From contig JAGDMJ010000249.1 in assembly GCA_017860555.1 (NCBI GenBank), positions 1 through 5,537 on the forward strand: 5,537 nucleotides of DNA. Reading direction: 5' to 3'. The translations under genes and the position numbers were made by a program. The notes beneath the pieces were generated by a model. The model did not search any database. It was not told the DNA's origin and was given only the letters and a program-made list of their open reading frames with translations. Positions within the stretch are counted from its first letter, which is position 1. Each line of letters opens with the position of its first letter. Shown here in pieces: positions 1 to 5,537 of the stretch. Origin of the DNA: Bacteroidota bacterium (GTDB taxonomy: Bacteria; Bacteroidota; Ignavibacteria; UBA10030; UBA6906).

Positions 1-10
1 CGGAGAAAAA

Positions 11-14
11 GGAG
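11..14 (+). promoter_or_regulatory. Ribosome binding site deciding the smg start
   Basis: GGAG sits 5 nt before ATG 20 and just 2 nt before the in-frame TTG at 17. The spacing selects the ATG. Confidence 0.7.
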
Positions 15-19
15 ACTTG

Positions 20-478
20 ATGAAAGAAAAAGTTGTCGAGATTCTGATCTTCATCATGTCGGAGATCCAGGAGAACAAGCGGCTGAGCGAGATTGACCTG
101 AATGATCTGCGGAGCAAGGGATACACTCAATCGGAGATCAGCGCTGCGTTCAGCTGGATCTATGACCATATGCATGTGTCACAGACCGGAGCTTTTCAGC
201 GGATTGCGCCTGCGCTCGGCTCCCGGAGGATTCTTCATGATGCGGAAAAACTGATGCTCTCGCGGGAAAGCCAGGGCTACCTCATCCAGCTGCGGGAGCT
301 CGGCCTGCTCAATGATTCCGATCTCGAGAGTATCATCGAGCGCGTCATGGTCGCCGGGTACGAGAAGTTGACCGTGGCAGAGCTGCAGGAAATCGTTGCG
401 TCCGTGCTCTTTTCCCGGGACAGCGGGGATGATGCATCGCGTCGCACAATGCTGAACAGTGGGGATACGATACACTAA
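20..478 (+). CDS. smg: Smg / DUF494 family protein
   Basis: This is a 152-residue acidic, helix-rich soluble protein with no signal peptide or membrane segment. The opening (MKEKVVEILIFIMSEI), the downstream segment LRSKGYTQSEISAAFSWI and the C-terminal part (LRELGLLNDSDLESIIERV) match my memory of the Smg/DUF494 family, whose E. coli member is about 157 residues. The family has no established biochemical function. The middle segment reads like a small helical, winged-helix-type fold, but that is inference. ATG at 20 is preferred over the TTG at 17 because GGAG at 11-14 lies 5 nt from the ATG and only 2 nt from the TTG. The stop codon overlaps the topA start by one base (TAATG, 476-480), so the two are probably translationally coupled. 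Smg next to topA is also seen in proteobacteria, often after dprA, which supports the call. Family assignment is fairly secure; function is unknown. Confidence 0.85.
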   Translation: MKEKVVEILIFIMSEIQENKRLSEIDLNDLRSKGYTQSEISAAFSWIYDHMHVSQTGAFQRIAPALGSRRILHDAEKLMLSRESQGYLIQLRELGLLNDSDLESIIERVMVAGYEKLTVAELQEIVASVLFSRDSGDDASRRTMLNSGDTIH

Positions 479-2853
479 TGCCAATTCGCAAAACCAAGAA
501 AACCGAACCACCCTCATCTGAACAACCTATCGCTGCACCAGCGGAGAAACCAGCCAGGAAGAGCCGAAGGGCCCAGGCGCCGGTTGATCCGAACGGCCGT
601 TCCCTGATCATCGTGGAATCGCCGGCCAAGGCCAAAACCATCAACAAATATCTCGGCGCTGAGTACGTGGTCGAAGCGTCGGTGGGGCATATCAAGAACC
701 TGCCGAAAAGCAAGATTGGGATCGACATCGAGGGGGGCTTCGTCCCCGAGTACGAGACCATCAAGGGGAAAGACGACGTCGTCCAACGGCTGCGGGCCCA
801 TGCCGCCCATGCGGCTGTGGTGTATCTTGCGACCGACCCGGACCGGGAAGGCGAGGCCATCGCATGGCACATCGCGAAGGAGATCGAGGAAGGCAACCCG
901 AAGATCTTCCGCGTGCTCTTCCATGAGATCACCGAACGCGGGATCACCGAGGCGATGCAGCATCCGCTGAAGATCGACCAGAACCTCGTGGATTCCCAGC
1001 AGGCCCGGCGTGTCATGGACCGACTGGTGGGATACAAGATCTCCCCGTTCGTCTGGAAAACGGTTTTCTATGGCCTTTCCGCGGGACGCGTGCAATCGGT
1101 TGCCGTCCGGCTGATCTGCGAGCGGGAAGAGGCCATCAACTCCTTCATCCCGCAAGAATACTGGTCCATTATCGGGGAGTTCCGCTCGAGCGGCAGCGAG
1201 CCGTTTCTGGCGAAGCTCTTCAAAGTCGCCGGCGAAGATCCCAGGATCAACGATGCGACCACGGCCGAAGGGTATGTCCGGAACATCCGGACGCAGGAGT
1301 ACAGCGTCTCGGATATTCAGAAAAAACCTGTTCGGAGGAATCCTCCCGCCCCTTTCATCACCAGCACACTCCAGCAGGAAGCGGCGCGTCGGCTCCGATT
1401 CCAGGCGAAACGGACGATGATGCTCGCGCAGAAGCTGTACGAGGGAGTGGAACTCGGGGAGGCCGGCCGGGTTGGCCTGATCACCTACATGCGCACCGAC
1501 TCTACCCGTCTGAGCGAAGACGCCGTCAGGGATGTCCGCGAATACATCTATGAGAACTACGGGAAGGAGTACCTCCCGCATGAGGCCCGTCTCTTCAAAA
1601 AGGGGAAGAGTTCGCAGGATGCGCATGAGGCCATCCGGCCCACCTCGCTGAAACACACGCCGAAGGTTGTGCGCAAGTACCTGGACAAGGAGATGTATGA
1701 GCTCTACGAGCTGATCTGGAACCGCTTTGTCGCCTGCCAGATGAGCGCCGCCGTTTTCGAACAGATCACGGTAGACATCAAGGGGGGCGACTATCTCTTC
1801 CGCGCGACCGATTCCATCCAGCAGTTCCGGGGATTTCTCCAGATCTATGACGACCTGGTGGATGAATCGGACAAGCAGAATGGCTCCGACGAAGACCCGG
1901 TGTCGAAACTGCCGCAAGGGCTGAAGGCGGGTGAACGGGCGGAGCTGACCAATGTCTTTCCCAATCAGCACTTCACCAAGCCGCCCGCACGGTACACGGA
2001 AAGCAGCCTGGTGAAGGAGCTGGAAGCCCTGGGGATCGGACGCCCGAGCACGTATGCCCTCATCGTGGACACGATCCAGGCGCGGAAGTACGTGGAGCAG
2101 CGCGAACGGAAGCTCTATCCGACCCCGCTGGGCATCGCCGTCAACAGGATCCTTGTGGAGCATTTCCCGCACCTTTTCAATGTGCAGTTCACCGCGCAGA
2201 TGGAAGAAGAGCTCGACACCATCGCCTCCGGCCAGAGCACATACCGCCGGGTGCTCGATGATTTCTATCACCCCTTTATCCGGGACCTGGAAGGGGTCGA
2301 CAAGAAGAGCGCCGCTATCAAGAAGTCGTTGCAGGAACCGACGAACGAGATTTGTGACATCTGCGGGAAACCCATGATCATCAAATGGGGACGCAACGGC
2401 CGGTTCATGGCGTGCAGCGGCTATCCCGGGTGCAAGAACACCAAGCCGCTCCCAGAGGAGCAGGAGCAGACGAAACATGTCGTGGGAATGAAGTGCGGAC
2501 TCTGCGGCGGCAACATGGTGGTGAAAGGGGGGAAATTCGGCGCGTTCCTTGGCTGCTCCAACTACCCGACGTGCAAGAACACGAAGCCGATCTCCATAGG
2601 GATGAAATGCCCGAAGTGCAAGGACGGCGATGTCATCGAACGGAAGACCAAACGTAAGCGGGTGTTCTATGGGTGCTCGCGTTATCCCGATTGTGACTTC
2701 GCATCCTGGGACAAACCGGTTGACCGTGCGTGCGATACGTGCGGGAATCCATACCTGGTCCAGAAATACACGCAAGGCCGGGGCGAATACCTGGTCTGCC
2801 CATCCTGCAAGGCCGAGATTGCCAAGGAAGAATCGCAGGCCGCGGCAGGGTAG
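478..2853 (+). CDS. topA: DNA topoisomerase I (type IA, omega protein)
   Basis: This 791-residue cytoplasmic enzyme relaxes negatively supercoiled DNA by cutting one strand and forming a 5'-phosphotyrosine link. The Toprim domain starts at about residue 42 with LIIVESPAKAKTI (E47) and carries the metal-binding DPDREGEA motif (D120, D122, E124). AGRVQSVAVR follows at 202-211. The catalytic tyrosine is Y337 in GLITYMRTDST, with the supporting arginine R339. The C-terminus has four cysteine modules: C626/C629/C646/C652, C673/C676/C693/C699, C711/C714/C733/C739, and a different last one, C752/C755/C774/C777. These should bind zinc and single-stranded DNA. About 40 residues rich in Lys, Arg, Pro and Ala precede the Toprim domain, unlike E. 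coli TopA, where it begins almost at once. No other ATG, GTG or TTG start lies in frame before the Toprim motif, so the start at 478 is well supported. Upstream Shine-Dalgarno sequence is poor (GGGG at 461-464, 13 nt away), consistent with coupling to smg. All key residues are intact. Confidence 0.98.
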   Translation: MPIRKTKKTEPPSSEQPIAAPAEKPARKSRRAQAPVDPNGRSLIIVESPAKAKTINKYLGAEYVVEASVGHIKNLPKSKIGIDIEGGFVPEYETIKGKDDVVQRLRAHAAHAAVVYLATDPDREGEAIAWHIAKEIEEGNPKIFRVLFHEITERGITEAMQHPLKIDQNLVDSQQARRVMDRLVGYKISPFVWKTVFYGLSAGRVQSVAVRLICEREEAINSFIPQEYWSIIGEFRSSGSEPFLAKLFKVAGEDPRINDATTAEGYVRNIRTQEYSVSDIQKKPVRRNPPAPFITSTLQQEAARRLRFQAKRTMMLAQKLYEGVELGEAGRVGLITYMRTDSTRLSEDAVRDVREYIYENYGKEYLPHEARLFKKGKSSQDAHEAIRPTSLKHTPKVVRKYLDKEMYELYELIWNRFVACQMSAAVFEQITVDIKGGDYLFRATDSIQQFRGFLQIYDDLVDESDKQNGSDEDPVSKLPQGLKAGERAELTNVFPNQHFTKPPARYTESSLVKELEALGIGRPSTYALIVDTIQARKYVEQRERKLYPTPLGIAVNRILVEHFPHLFNVQFTAQMEEELDTIASGQSTYRRVLDDFYHPFIRDLEGVDKKSAAIKKSLQEPTNEICDICGKPMIIKWGRNGRFMACSGYPGCKNTKPLPEEQEQTKHVVGMKCGLCGGNMVVKGGKFGAFLGCSNYPTCKNTKPISIGMKCPKCKDGDVIERKTKRKRVFYGCSRYPDCDFASWDKPVDRACDTCGNPYLVQKYTQGRGEYLVCPSCKAEIAKEESQAAAG

Positions 2854-2875
2854 TGCCATTGGATCACGGGACGTC

Positions 2876-3790
2876 ATGCAAGAATACGTCGAAGCGTTCC
2901 TTCGCCATCTGAAGCAGGATCGCAACTACTCGCCGCGCACGCTTGCGTCCTACGAGGACGATCTGCGGAATTTACTGGAGTTCCTCGACCGCAATGCCCC
3001 GGATGCCGGGTCGGTGGCTCCCGAGGATGTCACCAGGCAGCTGCTCCGGTCCTTCCAGAGAGATCTTCTCGGACAGGGGTATGCAAAGCGCTCCATCGCG
3101 CGGAAACTCGCCTGTCTCCGCTCCTTTTTCCGGTACCTGCAGAAAACCGGCGTAGTGCCCTCCTCTCCGATGGTCACGATCGTCTCGCCCAGGCTCGACC
3201 GCCGACTCCCGCAATTCCTCGACGAAGACAGCATGCGTAGGCTGATGGAACAGCCGGATGGTGCGACGCCGGATGGACGGAGGGACCGCGCCCTCCTGGA
3301 ACTCCTGTACAGCACCGGTATCCGCCTCAGCGAACTGATCGGCCTCGAACTGCGTGACGTCGAGATGGGAAACGGGACGATCCGCGTGCTCGGGAAGGGG
3401 AACAAACACCGCATCGTGCCTTTCGGGCGTCCTGCACGGAAGGCATTGGAGGAGTATCTCGCGGTCCGGTCCGCGCTTGCGGAAAAGGCGCCGCGGGGAA
3501 CGCTGACCTCCGATCCCGTCTTCCTCAGCGCGCGCGGCAAACGCATGAATCCCAAAGGCGTTAACCTGCTGGTCGCAAAGTACATCGGACGCGTGTCCGA
3601 GATCGAGAAGAAAAGTCCCCACGTCATCAGGCACACATTTGCCACACACATGCTCGACCGAGGTGCAGACCTCCAGGCAGTCAAGGAGCTCCTTGGGCAT
3701 GAAAGTCTCTCTACGACGCAGATCTATACCCATGTCAGTGTAGATCGATTGAAGACCATCTACTCCCGGGCTCATCCGAAAGCCGGCTGA
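2876..3790 (+). CDS. xerC: XerC/XerD-type tyrosine recombinase
   Basis: This 304-residue site-specific recombinase is close to the roughly 298 residues of E. coli XerC and XerD. The N-terminal half (about residues 1-85, starting MQEYVEAFLRHLKQDRNYSP) is the SAM-like core-binding domain. The C-terminal catalytic domain has the full set R150 (TGIRLSEL), K174 (LGKGNKHR), H249 and R252 (SPHVIRHTFATHM), H275 (LLGHESLS) and nucleophile Y284 (TTQIYTHVS). The expected role is resolving chromosome dimers at dif by strand exchange, probably with FtsK. Length, residue spacing and housekeeping context favour Xer over a phage or integron integrase. XerC versus XerD cannot be settled here; the C-terminal AHPKA ending and the topA neighbour lean to XerC, or it could be a lone Xer. 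ATG 2876 was chosen because the frame extends upstream only as overlap with topA, and residue 1 matches the family N-terminus. The ribosome site is weak (GGGA at 2868-2871). The gap to topA is 22 nt. Confidence 0.93.
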   Translation: MQEYVEAFLRHLKQDRNYSPRTLASYEDDLRNLLEFLDRNAPDAGSVAPEDVTRQLLRSFQRDLLGQGYAKRSIARKLACLRSFFRYLQKTGVVPSSPMVTIVSPRLDRRLPQFLDEDSMRRLMEQPDGATPDGRRDRALLELLYSTGIRLSELIGLELRDVEMGNGTIRVLGKGNKHRIVPFGRPARKALEEYLAVRSALAEKAPRGTLTSDPVFLSARGKRMNPKGVNLLVAKYIGRVSEIEKKSPHVIRHTFATHMLDRGADLQAVKELLGHESLSTTQIYTHVSVDRLKTIYSRAHPKAG

Positions 3791-3822
3791 GCAGGGTTCC
3801 ACGTAACAGAAAGGAGTTTCCC

Positions 3823-4155
3823 ATGCACATCAAATTCACGGCTCGCCACTTCCGTGCTCATACAGAGATCAAAGAGCATGCGATGGAGATGGTGAAGAAG
3901 CTCGACAGGTTTTACGATGGGATCGTGACTGCGGATATCATCCTCAGCTATGAACGTGCGACCAAGAGCGTGAAGACTGCGGAAATCAACCTCCATGTGT
4001 ATGGCGGAGTTCTTACGGCAAAGGAAAAATCGGAAGACTATGTAAAGTCGATCGATGCAGCAGTGGAAAAACTCACCCAGCAGCTGTCGAAATACAAGAG
4101 CAAGCTGCGAGGCAAAGACAAGGGAAAGGTCCGTGAGATACAGGAGAAAATCTAG
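3823..4155 (+). CDS. hpf: Short-form ribosome hibernation promoting factor (HPF/RaiA family)
   Basis: This 110-residue basic protein should bind the 30S decoding centre and keep idle ribosomes inactive in stationary phase or starvation. The start (MHIKFTARHFRAHTEIKEHA), the central strands (TADIILSYERATK, KTAEINLHVYGGVLTAKEKS) and the last helix (DYVKSIDAAVEKLTQQLSKY) give the beta-alpha-beta-beta-beta-alpha order of the family. A Lys-rich tail, KSKLRGKDKGK, follows. It lacks the C-terminal dimerisation domain of long HPF (about 180-190 residues) and matches the length of E. coli HPF (95) or RaiA/YfiA (113). The start is secure: AAGGAG at 3811-3816 lies 6 nt before the ATG. The gene begins 32 nt after xerC and ends 33 nt before hprK. 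A short HPF could act like HPF with an RMF partner or alone like YfiA; the sequence does not say which. Confidence 0.93.
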   Translation: MHIKFTARHFRAHTEIKEHAMEMVKKLDRFYDGIVTADIILSYERATKSVKTAEINLHVYGGVLTAKEKSEDYVKSIDAAVEKLTQQLSKYKSKLRGKDKGKVREIQEKI

Positions 4156-4188
4156 GATCGGCTTCCATGGAACGCCACAGGAGAGCTT

Positions 4189-5196
4189 ATGAAAATCGAT
4201 AAGACCCGTGAGACCAGGAAAAAAAGCATCACTGTGGGATTCCTGTTTGAGGTAACTGCGGATCGCTTCAAGCTGAAGAAGTTGAACGGCGAAAACGGGT
4301 TCGAGAACCAGATCCGGGACAAGAACCTCAACCGCCCGGGGCTGGCGCTTGCCGGGTACCTGGACCTCTTTACGTATGATCGCGTGCAGATCATAGGCAA
4401 CACCGAGATCCGATACCTGAGTTCTCTGCAGCCGGTACAACGGACACAGGCGTTCACGAGGCTGCTGGACTATCGCATGCCGTGCATCATCCTGACGAAC
4501 AACAACAAAGTACATGAGAGTCTGCTGGAGGCTGCCGCCGCGAAGAATATCCCGGTGTTCGGGACACCGTTCGAAACTACCAAGATCGTCTACTTCCTCG
4601 CGGATTTCCTGGACGACCAGTTCTCCCCACAGGTTGTCGTCCATGGCTCCCTGGTGGACGTGTATGGCGTCGGAGTGTTGCTGACCGGCCGGTCCGGGAT
4701 CGGCAAGAGCGAGATCGCCCTCGATCTCATCGAGCGGGGGCACCGGCTTGCCGCCGATGACGTGGTCATGATCACCCGGAAGGGAGAAGGTATACTCATG
4801 GGTGCCGGCACCGATCTGGTGAAGCACTTCATGGAAATCCGGGGGCTTGGCCTGCTCGATGTCCGCAGCATGTTCGGAATCCGCGCGATCCGTTACCAGA
4901 AGCGCGTGGAAGTGGTCGTGGAACTTGAGGAATGGAAGGTTGACCAGGAATACACGCGGACCGGTCTCGATGACCAGAATATCGCCATTCTGGACGTGGA
5001 AATTCCACTGGTGAAACTTCCGATCTTCCCGGGGAAGAATGTCACGGTCATCACGGAAGTTATCGCTCTCAATTACCTGTTGAAACACTACGGTTACGAT
5101 GCCGCCAAAGAGTTCGCAAAACGACTGGAGGGTATGATCGGTCAGAAGAAAAAGGGGAACCGGGTCATTAACTATTTTGAGCACGATTTTGAGTAA
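4189..5196 (+). CDS. hprK: HPr kinase/phosphorylase
   Basis: This 335-residue bifunctional cytoplasmic enzyme phosphorylates a serine of HPr with ATP or pyrophosphate and reverses this by phosphorolysis. It controls carbon metabolism in Firmicutes and has less clear roles in Gram-negatives. The N-terminal domain (about 1-135) carries the family segment RPGLALAGY (49-57). The catalytic domain has H152 in VHGSLVDVYG, the P-loop GRSGIGKS (167-174) followed by E175, D190 and D191 in LAADDVVMI, the signature MEIRGLGLLDV (215-225, with E216), and R257 in EYTRTG. These match L. casei H140, D178/D179, E204 and R245 with a constant offset of 12. The C-terminal PGKN (281-284) has Lys where Arg is usual in PGRN. 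ATG 4189 has AGGAG at 4179-4183, 5 nt away. HPr is not in the window, so the partner is not shown. It is the last gene of the likely operon. Confidence 0.97.
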   Translation: MKIDKTRETRKKSITVGFLFEVTADRFKLKKLNGENGFENQIRDKNLNRPGLALAGYLDLFTYDRVQIIGNTEIRYLSSLQPVQRTQAFTRLLDYRMPCIILTNNNKVHESLLEAAAAKNIPVFGTPFETTKIVYFLADFLDDQFSPQVVVHGSLVDVYGVGVLLTGRSGIGKSEIALDLIERGHRLAADDVVMITRKGEGILMGAGTDLVKHFMEIRGLGLLDVRSMFGIRAIRYQKRVEVVVELEEWKVDQEYTRTGLDDQNIAILDVEIPLVKLPIFPGKNVTVITEVIALNYLLKHYGYDAAKEFAKRLEGMIGQKKKGNRVINYFEHDFE

Positions 5197-5238
5197 ATGC
5201 CCCTTTTTGTACTTTTTTCAAATTGGTTCGTTTTTTCC
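5197..5238 (+). terminator. T-rich tail after hprK, possible transcription end
   Basis: Three T runs follow the hprK stop (5204-5208, 5213-5218, 5231-5236). CCCCTTTTT at 5200-5208 is a perfect inverted repeat of AAAAAGGGG at 5149-5157, but the loop is 42 nt and the left arm is in coding sequence. It is not a classic intrinsic terminator. It marks a likely transcript boundary because a fresh promoter follows. Confidence 0.25.
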
Positions 5239-5267
5239 TTGACAAGCCGCTGAATATTCTTTATTAT
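5239..5267 (+). promoter_or_regulatory. Near-consensus sigma-70 promoter for the downstream gene
   Basis: TTGACA at 5239-5244 is a perfect -35 box. The 17-nt spacer (5245-5261) is ideal, and TATTAT at 5262-5267 is a -10 box one base from TATAAT. The local sequence is AT-rich within otherwise GC-richer DNA. Transcription should start near 5274, giving a leader of about 136 nt before ATG 5411. It separates the downstream gene from the smg-to-hprK unit. Confidence 0.75.
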
Positions 5268-5312
5268 GGCGACAGAATTCGCCAGTAAGCCCTCTCGCTG
5301 TAGTCCGTGCTT

Positions 5313-5329
5313 GGCACAGGGTGTGTGCC
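5313..5329 (+). other. Small hairpin in the 5' leader
   Basis: GGCACA (5313-5318) pairs perfectly with TGTGCC (5324-5329) around a 5-nt loop. It lies about 40 nt into the predicted leader. No T run follows, so it is not a terminator. No known riboswitch class was recognised, and the hairpin is short enough to arise by chance. Confidence 0.3.
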
Positions 5330-5398
5330 TCATTCTTCGTCCATTTCATCAACGCTGACGTGTTTCGTAGACTCACTGCTGATATACGCAGGAAGACC

Positions 5399-5403
5399 AA
5401 AGG
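5399..5403 (+). promoter_or_regulatory. Shine-Dalgarno-like site deciding the start at 5411
   Basis: AAAGG lies 7 nt before ATG 5411. The rival in-frame GTG codons at 5321 and 5360 have no comparable site. The bases also form the left half of the palindrome AAAGGCCTTT (5399-5408). Confidence 0.45.
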
Positions 5404-5410
5404 CCTTTTT

Positions 5411-5537
5411 ATGTTGGCGAACATAAAATTCTTTGCTGTCTCCAGCAAGTCGCTTGATTTCCACGAAATCAGGTTCTTCAAGTCGAAGCTCGTGGGATCG
5501 GGCCTGGCCATAGGTCTCTTGACCGTAGGGTGCATTC
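5411..5537 (+). CDS. N-terminal fragment of a membrane-anchored or exported protein, truncated by the window end
   Basis: Forty-two codons are visible and the frame runs off the window. The first 27 residues are mixed and basic (R21, K24, K26). A hydrophobic stretch from about 28 to 42 (LVGSGLAIGLLTVGCI) suits a single N-terminal anchor or signal segment with the N-terminus inside. The ending TVGC could be a loose lipobox at C41, although the n-region would be long. The pattern of a short aromatic start, an FHEIRFFKSK segment and then a membrane helix recalls the N-termini of some membrane-anchored M23 (LytM-type) peptidases, but no catalytic domain is in view, so this is only a guess. The frame is open upstream to 5243, so GTG 5360 or GTG 5321 could also be starts; ATG 5411 is preferred for its AAAGG site. 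It has its own promoter at 5239-5267. Confidence 0.55.
   Translation, partial: MLANIKFFAVSSKSLDFHEIRFFKSKLVGSGLAIGLLTVGCI

Noticed and set aside
2630..2875. Upstream extension of the recombinase reading frame into topA
   Set aside because: It overlaps the TopA zinc-module coding region, and the Xer N-terminal domain begins cleanly at ATG 2876.
514..2925. 803-codon open frame on the minus strand across topA
   Set aside because: It is in exact codon register with topA and exists because topA almost never uses TTA, CTA or TCA. Its translation resembles no protein I know, and the sense gene is certain.
2972..3802. 276-codon open frame on the minus strand across xerC
   Set aside because: It is in codon register with xerC and ends at the TTA of codon 33; a codon-use shadow.
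4163..4172. Palindrome TTCCATGGAA in the hpf-hprK gap (and AAAGGCCTTT at 5399-5408) as operators
   Set aside because: Ten-base perfect palindromes are expected several times in 5.5 kb by chance, and neither is repeated in the window.
3772..5184. 470-codon open frame on the minus strand across hpf and hprK
   Set aside because: It is in codon register with both sense genes, which share a frame, and is the same codon-use shadow. It spans two well-identified genes and their gap.
5174..5193. Direct repeat ATTTTGAG (5174-5181 and 5186-5193)
   Set aside because: It lies in the last codons of hprK and reflects the repeated Phe-Glu residues of the C-terminus.
5268..5283. Inverted repeat GGCGA/TCGCC at the predicted transcription start as an operator
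   Set aside because: The stem is only 5 bp with no second copy. The position is suggestive, but chance is the simplest explanation.
5266..5358. Short plus-strand ORF of 30 codons starting at ATG 5266
   Set aside because: Its ATG lies inside the -10 box, upstream of the expected transcription start, and it has no ribosome site.
5218..5535. 105-codon open frame on the minus strand in the terminal region
   Set aside because: It covers the predicted promoter and leader and has no recognisable family pattern; the plus-strand reading with promoter and ribosome site is better. It cannot be fully excluded because it nearly reaches the window end.

Overview
The window holds a compact cluster of chromosomal housekeeping genes. 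Five complete genes lie head to tail on the + strand, followed by a promoter-bearing intergenic region and the 5' end of a sixth gene. The order is smg (DUF494, 20-478), topA (478-2853), a XerC/XerD-type tyrosine recombinase (2876-3790), a short-form hibernation promoting factor (3823-4155) and hprK (4189-5196). A new transcription unit then starts near 5270 and leads into a truncated gene from about 5411. Junctions inside the cluster are tight (1-nt overlap, then gaps of 22, 32 and 33 nt). No clear terminator or strong promoter is visible between these genes, so they probably form one operon.

The organism is a bacterium of moderately high GC content. HprK together with a smg-topA pair and a xer-hpf-hprK run would fit the Bacteroidota/Chlorobi/Ignavibacteria assemblage or another Gram-negative lineage with HprK. 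This placement is inferred from recalled gene-neighbourhood patterns and not from a search. The one clear promoter (TTGACA, 17 nt, TATTAT) is of the classical sigma-70 type and not the Bacteroides type, which argues against a core Bacteroidales genome.

The genes cover chromosome topology (TopA relaxes negative supercoils), chromosome dimer resolution or site-specific recombination (Xer), ribosome hibernation (HPF) and signalling on HPr (HprK). Smg has no established function. All recognisable catalytic residues in TopA, Xer and HprK are present, and nothing is frameshifted. HPr, the HprK substrate, is not in the window.

From 5197 to 5410 there is a 214-nt intergenic region. It contains T-rich sequence after hprK, a near-consensus promoter, a leader of about 136 nt with a small perfect hairpin, and a Shine-Dalgarno-like AAAGG before ATG 5411. 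The truncated gene starts with a basic region and a hydrophobic segment ending in a possible lipobox cysteine, so its product is probably membrane-anchored or exported. I found no CRISPR array, insertion sequence, tRNA, rRNA or convincing undescribed system. The findings below are modest points worth checking.
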